Source: Brachybacterium sacelli (GTDB taxonomy: Bacteria > Actinomycetota > Actinomycetes > Actinomycetales > Dermabacteraceae). Taken from it: a stretch of 64,000 bases of DNA. The position numbers were made by a program, and so were the translations under genes. Shown here in pieces: positions 50,107 through 60,712 of this stretch (within the stretch, counting starts at the first letter, position 1; every line of letters starts with the position of its first letter). The stretch spans positions 2,728,001 to 2,792,000 of the forward strand of contig NZ_JAGIOD010000001.1 of NCBI RefSeq assembly GCF_017876545.1, written 5' to 3'. The notes beneath the pieces were generated by a model that saw only the letters and a program-made list of their open reading frames with translations, ran no database searches and had not been told where the DNA came from.

Positions 50107-51281
50107 GCGCCGCACCGCCGACCGTCTTCGGCATCGCCCGGCTGGGCAAGCGCACCAAGGACCTCACCAAACGTCTCCAGCCCGGGGACATCGCGATCAT
50201 CGACCACGAGGACATCGACCGTGTGGCCGCGGAGGCACTGATCGAGCGGCACCCTGCCGCGGTGCTGAACGTCTCCGCCTCCACCTCGGGGCGTTACCCG
50301 AACGCCGGTCCGCGCATCCTGGTCGACGCCGGGATCCTGCTCGTCGACGGTCTCGGCGACGAGGTGTTCGAAGGCGTCCGCGACGGACAGACCCTCGAGG
50401 TCGCCGGGGGCGAGGTGCTGCTCGAGGGTGACGTCATCGCCCACGGCACCGACCAGGACGACGTCACGATCGCCGCCTCCCTGGAGATCGCCCGCGCCGG
50501 CCTCTCCGAACAGCTCGAGCTGTTCGCCGAGAACACGATGGAGTACATGCTGCGCGAGCGCGACCTGCTGCTCGACGGGATCGGGGCACCCGAGGTGCGC
50601 ACCGTCCTGGACGGGCGACCGGCACTGATCGTCGTGCGCGGCTACCACTACAAGGAGGACCTCGCGACGCTGCGGCCCTTCCTCCGCGAGAACCGGCCCA
50701 TCATCATCGGTGTCGACGGCGGCGCCGACGCGGTGCTCGAGGCCGGGTTCCGCCCCGACATGATCATCGGGGACATGGACTCCGTCTCCGACCGGGCCCT
50801 GCGCAGCGGCGCCGAGCTGGTGGTCCACGCCTACCGCGACGGACGCGCCCCCGGCGCGGAGCGGCTCGAGGAGCTCGGGCTCGGGGACGAGGTGGTGCTG
50901 TTCCCCGCCTCCGGCACCAGCGAGGACATCGCCATGCTGCTGGCCGACGAGAAGGGGGCATCCGTGATCGTCGCCGTCGGCACCCACGGCACGCTCGAGG
51001 AGTTCCTCGACAAGGGCCGGGCCGGGATGAGCTCGACATTCCTCACCCGACTGCGCATCGGCTCGAAGCTGGTCGATGCCAAAGGGGTCTCGCGCCTGTA
51101 CCGTCAGAGGATCTCCACCTTCCAGCTGGTGCTGCTCGCCCTGGCCGGATTCGCCGCCCTCGCGGTCGCGCTCTGGGCAACCCCCGGCGGGCAGGCGCTG
51201 GTGCAGATCCTCGGCGCCCGTCTCGATGCACTGCTGTCCTGGTTCACCTTGCTGTTCTCACCCCGGGCCACCGGGTCGTAG
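50103..51281 (+). CDS. steA: SteA-like cell-separation protein
   Basis: 392-residue protein of the Rv1697/SteA family. A thiamin-pyrophosphokinase-like catalytic fold is visible (IIIGVDGGADAVLEAGFRPDMIIGDMDSVSD in part: GVDGGADAVLEAGFRP, IIGDMDSV). Near the C-terminus is one membrane helix (FQLVLLALAGFAALAVALWA), leaving the bulk in the cytosol. In Corynebacterium glutamicum SteA works with SteB in control of septal peptidoglycan hydrolysis by RipC/FtsEX. The next gene is the SteB-type partner, which supports the assignment. Confidence 0.88.
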   Translation: MSAAPPTVFGIARLGKRTKDLTKRLQPGDIAIIDHEDIDRVAAEALIERHPAAVLNVSASTSGRYPNAGPRILVDAGILLVDGLGDEVFEGVRDGQTLEVAGGEVLLEGDVIAHGTDQDDVTIAASLEIARAGLSEQLELFAENTMEYMLRERDLLLDGIGAPEVRTVLDGRPALIVVRGYHYKEDLATLRPFLRENRPIIIGVDGGADAVLEAGFRPDMIIGDMDSVSDRALRSGAELVVHAYRDGRAPGAERLEELGLGDEVVLFPASGTSEDIAMLLADEKGASVIVAVGTHGTLEEFLDKGRAGMSSTFLTRLRIGSKLVDAKGVSRLYRQRISTFQLVLLALAGFAALAVALWATPGGQALVQILGARLDALLSWFTLLFSPRATGS

Positions 51282-51295
51282 GAGGGTCTCGACCC

Positions 51296-52354
51296 GTGAT
51301 CGATTTCCGTTACCACCTCGTCTCCCTGATCTCCGTGTTCCTGGCGCTCGCCGTCGGCATCGTGCTCGGAGCCGGACCCCTGCGCGAGAGCCTCGGCGAC
51401 CAGCTGGCCGGCCAGGTCGAACAGCTGCGCAGCGAGCAGGACCAGCTGCGCACGGAGGCCGACGAGCTCACCACCCGCAACGGGCAGCTGGCCTCCTTCG
51501 TCACCGACATCGGACCGGAGCTGGTGGCCGACACCCTGCCGGGGGCCGACGTCGCGATCCTCACCGACCACTCCTCGACCCGCTCCGACACGGATCGGAT
51601 CACCTCGCTGCTCGAGGATGCGGGCGTCGGGTCCACGCTCCGCGTCGACCTGCAGCCGTCGCTGTGGGAGCCCGGCCAGGAGCAGGCGCGCACGGAGTCC
51701 GTCGAGCAGATCCGGGCGATCGCGCCCGTGCTGCTGGAGGACGGGCTGGATGACTCCGAGCAGCTCACCGCGGTGGTGGTGGCTCTCCTGAATCCTTCGA
51801 CCGCCGGCGAACTCTCCGAGGAGCTGCGCACCCAGGTCTGGCAGGTGCTGACGGGCCACGAGATGGTCGCCCTGGACGGAGAGGTCCCTGCAGGGGTCGA
51901 CGGCGTCGTGGTCGCCAGCGCCGCCCCGGAGGAGTTCACCGACGAGGCCGAGTCCGACGACGTCGCCGCGGAGCGCGCCCAGAGCCTCCTGGCGGCCCAG
52001 ACCGCCGTGCTCACCCGCCTGTCCGGGGCCGGGATCCCCTCGGTGGTCTCCGCGGCCACCCCCCAGAACGACGCCTCCACCGGGATCCTGCGCACGGTCC
52101 GCGGCGATGCCGCCTTCGAGGCGCTGTCGACCACCGACCGGCTCCAGGAGGCCGACGGCCCCGTGCTGTCGGTGCTGGCCCTGATCGAGCAGGCCCGCGG
52201 CGGGCAGGGCGCCTACGGCACCACGGTCGACGCCCAGGACCGCCTCCCCGCGCTGCCGGAGACGCGCGGTGTCGAGGACGGGGCCGGGGGTGGGGGCGAC
52301 GGGCAGGACACCGGCGCCCAGGGCGCCCCGTCGGACGGCGGGGGAGCGGAGTGA
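51296..52354 (+). CDS. steB: SteB/MctB family membrane protein
   Basis: 352-residue bitopic protein of the Rv1698 family, named MctB for a proposed copper role and SteB for cell separation. An N-terminal membrane helix (LISVFLALAVGIVLGAG) is followed by a coiled coil (QVEQLRSEQDQLRTEADELT) and a large extracytoplasmic domain, with a Gly/Asp-rich tail. GTG 51296 has GGAGGG about 10 nt upstream, and the conserved MIDFRYHLVSLI start confirms it. The steA-steB pair argues for the cell-separation role. A GTGA overlap follows. Confidence 0.85.
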   Translation: MIDFRYHLVSLISVFLALAVGIVLGAGPLRESLGDQLAGQVEQLRSEQDQLRTEADELTTRNGQLASFVTDIGPELVADTLPGADVAILTDHSSTRSDTDRITSLLEDAGVGSTLRVDLQPSLWEPGQEQARTESVEQIRAIAPVLLEDGLDDSEQLTAVVVALLNPSTAGELSEELRTQVWQVLTGHEMVALDGEVPAGVDGVVVASAAPEEFTDEAESDDVAAERAQSLLAAQTAVLTRLSGAGIPSVVSAATPQNDASTGILRTVRGDAAFEALSTTDRLQEADGPVLSVLALIEQARGGQGAYGTTVDAQDRLPALPETRGVEDGAGGGGDGQDTGAQGAPSDGGGAE

Positions 52355-53211
52355 CGGCGGGGAGCGAGAGCTGCCGCGACGTCCTGGGCACCGTCCTGGC
52401 CGAGCTGCGCCGCACCAACTTCGCCGGACGACGGGTGAGCCTGCTCGAGGGTGCCCTGGTGGTCGCGGGAGGCGGGGGGATCGCGCTGGGCACCGGCCGG
52501 GCCGCCGACGCCGCCGTGCTGAGCGGCATCGGCGCGCTGGGACTGATCGACGACCTGCTCGAACCACGCCAGCGACGCGCCGGGGGCGTGGTCTCCAAAG
52601 GGCTGCGCGGGCATCTGGGTGCCCTGCGGCAGGGGAGGATCACCACGGGAGCGGCCAAGGCGCTCGGCATCCCCGTGCTCGCCCTGGCCGGCGCGGCGAC
52701 CGCGCCGCACCCGCGCGGCGGGCCGATGGTCCTGGCTGACGGTGCCCTCGCGGCGGGCTGCGCGAACCTCGCGAACCTGCTGGACCTGCGGCCGGGCCGC
52801 GCCCTGAAGGTCGTGCTGCCGGCCGCTGCCGCGCTGGCGGTGCTCGCCCCGCTCCGCCCCGCCGAGGACCTCCGCTCCGCCAGCGGCCGCTCGCTCGCCC
52901 TGGCCGCACTGGTCCCCGGCGCGCTCGCGCTGCCCACCGATCTGCGCGAGCACGGCATGCTCGGCGACGCCGGCGCCAACGTCCTGGGGGCCGCGGTGGG
53001 CACCGCCGCGGCCCGCACCCTGCCCCGTCCCGTCCGGCTGGCCCTGCTGACCGTCGTCGTCGCCCTCACCCTGGCCAGCGAGAAGGTGAGCTTCAGCGCC
53101 GTCATCGACACCACGCCCGCGCTGCGGGCGGTGGATCTCCTGGGGCGACGCGAGCCTCCGCGGGACGGCGAGGCGCCGGAGCCCGGCTCCGGGACGGTGG
53201 GGGACCGATGA
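52351..53211 (+). CDS. MraY/WecA-like polyprenyl-phosphate sugar-1-phosphate transferase
   Basis: 286-residue hydrophobic protein with features of the polyprenyl-phosphate N-acetylhexosamine-1-phosphate transferase family. It has an Asp pair in ALGLIDDLLEPRQRR (67-68), a basic loop KGLRGHLGALRQGRITTGAAK, NLANLLDLRPGRALK in place of the usual Asn-Asp motif, and EHGMLGDAGANVLGA. It is shorter than MraY, with fewer membrane helices. Its neighbours are a MurJ-like flippase and a GT4 glycosyltransferase, all with ATGA/GTGA overlaps, which fits lipid-linked sugar synthesis. The exact substrate is unknown. Confidence 0.7.
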   Translation: MTAGSESCRDVLGTVLAELRRTNFAGRRVSLLEGALVVAGGGGIALGTGRAADAAVLSGIGALGLIDDLLEPRQRRAGGVVSKGLRGHLGALRQGRITTGAAKALGIPVLALAGAATAPHPRGGPMVLADGALAAGCANLANLLDLRPGRALKVVLPAAAALAVLAPLRPAEDLRSASGRSLALAALVPGALALPTDLREHGMLGDAGANVLGAAVGTAAARTLPRPVRLALLTVVVALTLASEKVSFSAVIDTTPALRAVDLLGRREPPRDGEAPEPGSGTVGDR

Positions 53212-55190
53212 CCGCCGGCGATCCCGCCCTCGACGACACGCCGGCACGGTCCGGTATCGCCCGCGCCGTCCTGCGGGGTGCCGGGCTGATCCTCGTGATC
53301 ACCGTGCTCGCACGCATCGCCGGCTTCGTGCGCTACCTCGTCTTCGGGGCCAGCGTGGGCGCCGGGGACGTCGGCACCGCCTACACCACCGCGAACCTGC
53401 TGCCCAACGTCCTGTTCGAGATCGTCGCCGGCGGCGCACTGGCCGCTGTCGTCGTCCCCTTGATCGCGGGTCTGGTCCCGGAGCGCGATCCGGCCGAGCA
53501 CCCGGAGCACCCGGAGATCGGGGACGATACGGTCGAACCCGACGGGCCCACGCACGACGAGCACGGCGGGCGGGGGCATGACGAGCGGGAGGTCGACCTC
53601 GGCCAACGGGCGGGCGCGCACCAGCAGGTGGGCCCCGCCGCCTCGGACCCCGCGGCGTCGCGTCCACAGCTCCCTCGCCCCGCTCGTGACCAGCTGCCCC
53701 CGCGTCGTGATCGCCGGGACGGCTCCGAACGGGCCGACCGGATCATCTCGGCCCTGCTGACCTGGACCCTGCTGGGCACGGGGCTGCTCACCGCCGTGGT
53801 CGTCGTGTCCGCGGAGGGTCTGGCCGGTCTCCTCCTGTCCACCGAGGACACCTCCGCCGGCAGCGTGCACCTCGGAGCGGTCCTGCTGCGCATCTTCGCG
53901 CTCCAGCTCCCCCTGTACGGGATCTCCGTGGTCCTGGGGGCCTACCTCCAGGCGCGCAAACGGTTCCTGTGGCCCGCGATGATGCCGCTGATCTCCTCCC
54001 TGGTCGTGATCGCCTCCTATCGCGTCTACGCCTGGCTGGTGCCGCCGGTGGCGACCACCACCACCATCGACGACCCGGCGATCGCCTGGCTGGGATGGGG
54101 CACCACCGCGGGGGTCGCCGCGATGACGGTGCCCGTCCTGATCGCCGCGCTGCGCTCGGGCCTGCATCTGCGACCCACCCTGTCGATGCCCCCGCGCTAC
54201 GGGCGCAAGGCCCTGGCCCTGGGTGGGGCCGGTCTCGGTGCCGTCGGCGCCCAGCAGCTCGTGCTCGCCCTCGTGCTGGTGCTCGCCATGCGGGCCGGCG
54301 GCACCGGCACCCTCCCCGTGTTCCAATACGCCCAGGCCCTGTATCTGCTGCCCTACGCGGTCCTCGTGGTCCCGTTGGTCACCGCCGTGTTCCCCCACCT
54401 CTCGGAGCTGCGTCTGGTCGGCGACACCACCGGTTTCGCCCGCGTCTCCGCCGCCTCGACGCGCACCGTCATGGTCGTCGGCGTGATCGGGGCGGCGACG
54501 CTGTTCGCCGCGGCCCCCGCCCTCGAGCAGTTCTTCCGTCTGATCGACCGGGCCGGCGCCAGCGGTGTCGGCTCCACCGCGGCGGCGCTCGCCCTGGGGC
54601 TGCCCGGGTACGCCGTCGCCATCCAGTGCACCCGGATCCTCTCCGCGGCGCTGCGGGCCCGGGATGCGCTGCTGGTCGGCTCGGTGGGCTGGGGGGTCGC
54701 CGCCGTCGCGATCCTGGTGCTGGTGATCCCCAGTCCGACCCGCTCGCCCGCGGAGGCCTCCACCGCCTTCGGCATCACCATCGCGATCGGCATGGCGCTC
54801 TCCGCCCTGGTCGGCCTCGCCCGCATCGCCGACATTCTCGAGCCCGGCGGGGACCTGCCGCGGGTGCGGCGCACCGCGATCCTCACCCCCCTGGCCCTCG
54901 TGGTCGGCGGCGTCCCCGGCATGCTGCTGGGCAAATGGCTGGTGACCACGGGCACCGGGGAGATCGGCGCCGTCGCCTCCGGGGTCCTCTGCGGCCTCGT
55001 CGCGGCTGTGCTGGCGAGCGCCGTGATGGCCGCGGCCGATCCGGTGACCACGCGTGACCTGCTGCGCCGTGCGCGTCGCCGCTGCGCCGCGAGCGATACG
55101 GATCCCGCTGCGTCGAGCGACGAGGACGATGCCTGGACCGGTGACGCCTCGACCGACGCGGACGAGCCGCAGACAGGGGCGCAGCGATGA
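53208..55190 (+). CDS. MurJ/MviN-like lipid flippase
   Basis: 660-residue MOP-superfamily membrane protein with about 14 helices. The start is typical of MurJ (LARIAGFVRYLVFGASVG, TTANLLPNVLFEIVAGGALAAVVVPL). Residues about 91-177 are a hydrophilic insertion with six His and many Asp/Glu, followed by an Arg-rich part, before the third helix. Later segments LYGISVVLGAYLQARKRF and QYAQALYLLPYAVLVVPLVTAVFP match the family. A charged C-terminal tail of about 45 residues is also present. It may be a paralogue of the housekeeping lipid II flippase, here paired with a MraY/WecA-like and a GT4 enzyme. Confidence 0.88.
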   Translation: MTAGDPALDDTPARSGIARAVLRGAGLILVITVLARIAGFVRYLVFGASVGAGDVGTAYTTANLLPNVLFEIVAGGALAAVVVPLIAGLVPERDPAEHPEHPEIGDDTVEPDGPTHDEHGGRGHDEREVDLGQRAGAHQQVGPAASDPAASRPQLPRPARDQLPPRRDRRDGSERADRIISALLTWTLLGTGLLTAVVVVSAEGLAGLLLSTEDTSAGSVHLGAVLLRIFALQLPLYGISVVLGAYLQARKRFLWPAMMPLISSLVVIASYRVYAWLVPPVATTTTIDDPAIAWLGWGTTAGVAAMTVPVLIAALRSGLHLRPTLSMPPRYGRKALALGGAGLGAVGAQQLVLALVLVLAMRAGGTGTLPVFQYAQALYLLPYAVLVVPLVTAVFPHLSELRLVGDTTGFARVSAASTRTVMVVGVIGAATLFAAAPALEQFFRLIDRAGASGVGSTAAALALGLPGYAVAIQCTRILSAALRARDALLVGSVGWGVAAVAILVLVIPSPTRSPAEASTAFGITIAIGMALSALVGLARIADILEPGGDLPRVRRTAILTPLALVVGGVPGMLLGKWLVTTGTGEIGAVASGVLCGLVAAVLASAVMAAADPVTTRDLLRRARRRCAASDTDPAASSDEDDAWTGDASTDADEPQTGAQR

Positions 55191-56245
55191 GCGTGATCGT
55201 GGTGCGCCCGCAGGCCGGCGGCGGTCTCGCCGCCCACGTCGAGCAGGAGCTGGCCGAGCTGGCGGAGGCCGGTCTCGACGTGCGCGAGGCGCCGGTCCAC
55301 ATCCAGGACCGCCCCCGCCCCCTCGCCGACCTTCGCACAGTCCGCACCCTGCGGCGCTGTGTCCGCACCGCCCCTGCCCCGGTCGCCGTGCACGCCCACG
55401 GCCTGCGAGCCGGCGCTCTCGCCGCGTGCGCCATGCCCCGGGGCGACGACGCGCACCTGGTCGTCACCCTGCACAATCGCACCGTCGGGTCGCTCCCGGT
55501 CCGGACCCTCGGCGCGGTGCTGCTGCGCGTCCTCTCCCGGCGTGCGCAGATCGTCCTGGCGGTCTCCCCGGATCTCGCCGAGGACGCCCGTCGCGCCGGC
55601 GCCGGCGAGGTGCGCCACGCCGTGATACCGGCCCCGGAGGCTCCCGCACCGACGGGCATGGCCGCGCCGGGTCCGGCACCGGAGCCCTCGGTCCCCATCC
55701 CGGGCGCCGGGGTCGCGACGCCGGACGACACGCTCGAGGTGCTGGTGGTCGCGCGCCTGGCCCCGCAGAAAGGGCTGGATGACCTGCTGGACGCCGCCGC
55801 CCTCCTCGATCGCGAGGCGGTGAGGATCCGGGTGGCGGGCGACGGGCCCCTGCACGGGAGGCTGAGCGACCGGATCCGGGCCGAGCAGCTGAGCGTCGAG
55901 CTGCTCGGCCGCCGCCAGGACGTCCCCGCCCTGCTCGAGAGCGCCGACCTGGTGGTCTCCGCCGCCCTCTGGGAGGGCCAGCCCGTCTCCCTGCAGGAGG
56001 CGCTGCGGGCCGGGCGCGCGATCGTCGCGACCGACGCCGGCGGCACCCGCTGGGTCACCGCCGAGGCGGCACAGCTGGTGCCGAGCGGCGACCCCGTCGC
56101 ACTGGCGGAGGCGATCAGCGCCCATCGCGATCCGGAGCGGCGCCGGGACGCGCAGGCGCGGTCCCGTCGCCGCGCCCGGGAGCTGCCCACCGCGCGTGAC
56201 ATGGTTCGCCAGCTGACCGAGATCCTGGTCCCGCCCGGGCGCTGA
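55187..56245 (+). CDS. GT4-type glycosyltransferase
   Basis: 352-residue GT-B glycosyltransferase. The N-terminal domain starts VIVVRPQAGGGLAAHVEQELAELAEAGLDV. The C-terminal donor domain has VLVVARLAPQKGLDDLLDAAALL, VAGDGPLHGRL, the ALWEGQPVSLQEALRAGRAIVATDAGG nucleotide-sugar site (key residues E and P) and VPSGDPVALAEAI. No signal peptide, so it acts on the cytosolic membrane face. It is coupled to the MurJ-like gene by an ATGA overlap, consistent with adding sugars to a polyprenyl-linked precursor before flipping. Donor and acceptor unknown. Confidence 0.88.
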   Translation: MSVIVVRPQAGGGLAAHVEQELAELAEAGLDVREAPVHIQDRPRPLADLRTVRTLRRCVRTAPAPVAVHAHGLRAGALAACAMPRGDDAHLVVTLHNRTVGSLPVRTLGAVLLRVLSRRAQIVLAVSPDLAEDARRAGAGEVRHAVIPAPEAPAPTGMAAPGPAPEPSVPIPGAGVATPDDTLEVLVVARLAPQKGLDDLLDAAALLDREAVRIRVAGDGPLHGRLSDRIRAEQLSVELLGRRQDVPALLESADLVVSAALWEGQPVSLQEALRAGRAIVATDAGGTRWVTAEAAQLVPSGDPVALAEAISAHRDPERRRDAQARSRRRARELPTARDMVRQLTEILVPPGR

Positions 56246-56248
56246 TGG

Positions 56249-56254
56249 TAGGTT
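56249..56254 (+). promoter_or_regulatory. predicted -10 box (TAGGTT) for pyrG
   Basis: TAGGTT is followed by eight bases and the GTG at 56263. A leaderless or very short-leader pyrG transcript is predicted, with GAGAG in between as an alternative weak ribosome-binding site. Confidence 0.3.
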
Positions 56255-56256
56255 GA

Positions 56257-58080
<1,824 letters not shown>

Positions 58081-58084
58081 GCCG

Positions 58085-58717
58085 ATGACGCTGCGCGACA
58101 CGCCCGGCGCCCGCCCCATCGCCGACCGCACCACGGTCCACTCCGGGATGGTGTTCGACATCGTGCGGGACAGGATCGACTTCGCCCCCGGAGTGCGGTT
58201 CGACCGGGAGTACATGCGCCACCCCGGGGCGGTCGCGGTGCTCGCCGTCGACGAGCAGGATCACGTGCTGCTGATCCGCCAGTACCGCCATCCCGTCGGC
58301 CACACGCTGTGGGAGATCCCCGCCGGGCTGCTCGACGTCGACGGGGAGAGCCCGCACGTCGGCGCGCTCCGGGAGGTCGGCGAGGAGACCGCTCACACCG
58401 CCGCGCATCTGCACACCCTGGTCGACCTGCGCCCCAGCCCGGGCGGCAGTGACGAGGTGATCAGGATCTACCTCGCCACCGGCGCGTGCCCGCTGGGGGA
58501 GGCCGGCGGTTTCGAGCGCACCGACGAGGAGGCGGAGATCGAGACCCGCTGGGTCCCGCTCGCCGACGCCGTCACGGCGGTGCTCGAGGGCCGCCTCACC
58601 AATGCCACCACGGCCGCGGCCGTGCTCGCCCTGGCGGCCCACCGGGCCCGCGGTGGGGACGAGGCGATGCTGCGACCGGCCGACGCCCCGTTCCCGGAGC
58701 GGCCCGGCCGGTCCTGA
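58085..58717 (+). CDS. Nudix hydrolase (ADP-ribose pyrophosphatase-like)
   Basis: 210-residue Nudix hydrolase. The ADP-ribose pyrophosphatase pattern is seen as DHVLLIRQYRHPVGHTLWEIPAGL and the Nudix helix GALREVGEETAHT, with one extra residue between the first Gly and Glu of the box and Ala in place of the final Gly. SPGGSDEVIRIYLATG also matches. It is equivalent to Rv1700 and starts 4 nt after pyrG, so it is co-transcribed. A C-terminal Ala/Arg/Pro tail is not conserved. Confidence 0.92.
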   Translation: MTLRDTPGARPIADRTTVHSGMVFDIVRDRIDFAPGVRFDREYMRHPGAVAVLAVDEQDHVLLIRQYRHPVGHTLWEIPAGLLDVDGESPHVGALREVGEETAHTAAHLHTLVDLRPSPGGSDEVIRIYLATGACPLGEAGGFERTDEEAEIETRWVPLADAVTAVLEGRLTNATTAAAVLALAAHRARGGDEAMLRPADAPFPERPGRS

Positions 58718-58741
58718 GGCCCGGCCCTGGGCCGGCGTCGA

Positions 58742-58763
58742 GGCCCCGGCGAGGTGCCGGGCC
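58742..58763. terminator. convergent terminator between the Nudix and fecB genes
   Basis: GGCCCCGGC (58742-58750) pairs with GCCGGGCC (58756-58763) with one bulged C and the loop GAGGT. It is placed between converging genes. Confidence 0.55.
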
Positions 58764-58766
58764 CGC

Positions 58767-59837
58767 TCAGGAGGACCGGAAGTCCTCGAGGGCGCCGCGG
58801 ATCTGCTCGAGCGAGAAACGGGCGTCGGAGAACCCGGCGATGGTGTTCTTGCCGAAGGCGTGGACGCGCCCGGCCTTCACCGCTTCCAGCTGCTGGTACA
58901 GCGAGGACTCCTGGAGCTCGACCATGAAGGAGTTGGGTTCGCCGAGCAGATTGCTGTCGTAGAAGAGGAGGTCGGCGTCGCCGACCACCTCGAGGATCCG
59001 CTCGGAGGAGATCGTGGCCTCCGGTTCGCCCTGCCCGGCGACCGCCTGGTTCTCCTGCGCCGACCAGGTCAGACCCAGGGGAGTCAGGAGCGTGCCGGGC
59101 ATGTTCTCCTCACCCCAGGCGTAGAAGTTCCCCGTCTCGTAGGCCCCGATCACGCCGACCACCAGGCCGTCGGTGACGTCCGCGTACTCCTCGGCGGTCG
59201 TCGCCAGCTCGTCCTCCCAGGCGGACTTCAGGTCCGTGAACTCCTGCCCGAGCCCCAGCGCCTCGGCGACCTCGTGGACACGCTGCTGCCAGTCGGCACG
59301 ATCGCCGCCGCGCAGGGTGAAGCCGAAGACGGGAGCGATCTGCTCGAGCTGGGAGAGGACGTCGTCCTCGAGCACGTTGTGGGCGAGGACGAGATCCGGC
59401 TCGAGTCCGGCGACCGCCTCGATGTCGACCTCGCCGCCGGGGACCACCACCGGCACTTCCTGCAGATCGGTCCACAGGTTCTCGGGCACGTACTCCAGGC
59501 CGTCCTCACCGGATTGCCCGGCAGCTCCGGTGCCCACGGGGATCACACCGAGATCCATCATCGCCTGCGTGCCCGCGTAATGCAGCGAGACCACCGCCCT
59601 GGGCTGCAGCGGCAGCTCGACCTCACGGCCCATGGCGTCGGTCACCGTGCGGAGGTCGCTGTCATCGTCGGAGCCGCTGGTGAGGGTCCCGGCTTCCCCC
59701 GCGCCGCAGGCGCTCAGCGTGGTCAGGCCGAGCAGGCCGGCGCCGGCCAGCAGGCTTCGGCGGTCGAGCACGCTCGAGGGTGCGAGGCCGTCGCGCAGGG
59801 GTGCGGTGATCGATCGGGAGCGGTGAGGGACAGTCAT
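58767..59837 (-). CDS. Fe-siderophore ABC transporter substrate-binding lipoprotein
   Basis: 356-residue FecB/FhuD-type binding protein. The signal DRRSLLAGAGLLGLTTLSAC has an Arg pair before the hydrophobic core and a lipobox ending at Cys44, so a Tat-type lipoprotein route is possible. The mature part has TVTDAMGREVELPLQPRAVVSLHY, VDIEAVAGLEPDLVLAHN, VYDSNLL-like (LFYDSNLLGEPNSF) and AFGKNTIAGFSDARFSLEQI, as in class III metal-siderophore binders. ATG 59837 makes an ATGA overlap with the ATPase gene and has AAAGG 8 nt upstream. It is the last gene of the operon. Siderophore unknown. Confidence 0.93.
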   Translation of the reverse strand: MTVPHRSRSITAPLRDGLAPSSVLDRRSLLAGAGLLGLTTLSACGAGEAGTLTSGSDDDSDLRTVTDAMGREVELPLQPRAVVSLHYAGTQAMMDLGVIPVGTGAAGQSGEDGLEYVPENLWTDLQEVPVVVPGGEVDIEAVAGLEPDLVLAHNVLEDDVLSQLEQIAPVFGFTLRGGDRADWQQRVHEVAEALGLGQEFTDLKSAWEDELATTAEEYADVTDGLVVGVIGAYETGNFYAWGEENMPGTLLTPLGLTWSAQENQAVAGQGEPEATISSERILEVVGDADLLFYDSNLLGEPNSFMVELQESSLYQQLEAVKAGRVHAFGKNTIAGFSDARFSLEQIRGALEDFRSS

Positions 59838-60712
59838 GGACATGACCTTTCCGGAGTGGGGAGGGGTTCGGGCACAGCGGGCGGGACGGGCCTGGTCCCG
59901 TGCCGGGGCACGACGAGCGGACCGCCGTTGACGGGGTCCTCGATGACGGCGGCGTCCAGACCGAACACCGTGGCCAGCAGATCCGGGGTGATGACCTCGG
60001 CGGGGTCCCCCTCGGCGTGGATGCGCCCCTCGCTCATCACCACCAGGTCGGTGGCGTAGCGCGCGGCATGGTTGATGTCGTGCAGCACCGCGACGACGGT
60101 GCGGCCCTGCGCATGGAGCGTGGCGAACAGGTCCATCAGAGCGATCTGGTGGGCGATGTCGAGGAAGGTGGTCGGCTCGTCGAGCAGCAGCAGATCCGTC
60201 TGCTGGGCCAGGACCATCGCCACCCAGGCGCGCTGGCGCTGACCGCCGGAGAGCTCGTCGACCTGCCGCGCGGCGAGGTCCGTGATGCCGGTGGATTCGA
60301 GGGCCGCGCCGACCGCCTGCTCGTCGGCCGCGCTCCATCGGGCGAGCATCGACTGGTGCGGATACCGTCCCCGTGCGACGAGGTCGGCGACCGTGATGCC
60401 CTCGGGGGAGAGCGCGGACTGGGGCAGCAGACCCAGGCGTCGCGCGAGCTCCTTGGCGCGCAGCTGATGGATGGCCCGCCCGTCCAGTGCGACCGTGCCC
60501 GCGGTGGGGCGCAGCAGGTTGGACAGGGCGCGCAGCGTGGTCGATTTGCCGCAGGCGTTCGGCCCGATCACCACCGTGAAGGATCCGTCGACGACGGTCA
60601 GGTCGAGGTGCTCCGCGATGACGCGCTCGTCGTAGGCCAGGCGGGCATCGTCCATCCGCAGCGCCCCGACCGGCCGGGGCGGGGTGGGCGGGGTTCTCGT
60701 CGTCGGGCTCAC
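59834..60712 (-). CDS. Fe-siderophore ABC transporter ATP-binding protein
   Basis: 292-residue FecE-type ATPase. Walker A GPNACGKSTTL, Q-loop LLPQSALSPEGITVADLV, signature LSGGQRQRAWVAM, Walker B LLLLDEPTTFLD and switch His in VLHDINHA are all intact. GTG 60712 gives a GTGA overlap with the permease gene. It energises the two FecCD-type permeases upstream in the operon. Confidence 0.96.
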   Translation of the reverse strand: MSPTTRTPPTPPRPVGALRMDDARLAYDERVIAEHLDLTVVDGSFTVVIGPNACGKSTTLRALSNLLRPTAGTVALDGRAIHQLRAKELARRLGLLPQSALSPEGITVADLVARGRYPHQSMLARWSAADEQAVGAALESTGITDLAARQVDELSGGQRQRAWVAMVLAQQTDLLLLDEPTTFLDIAHQIALMDLFATLHAQGRTVVAVLHDINHAARYATDLVVMSEGRIHAEGDPAEVITPDLLATVFGLDAAVIEDPVNGGPLVVPRHGTRPVPPAVPEPLPTPERSCP

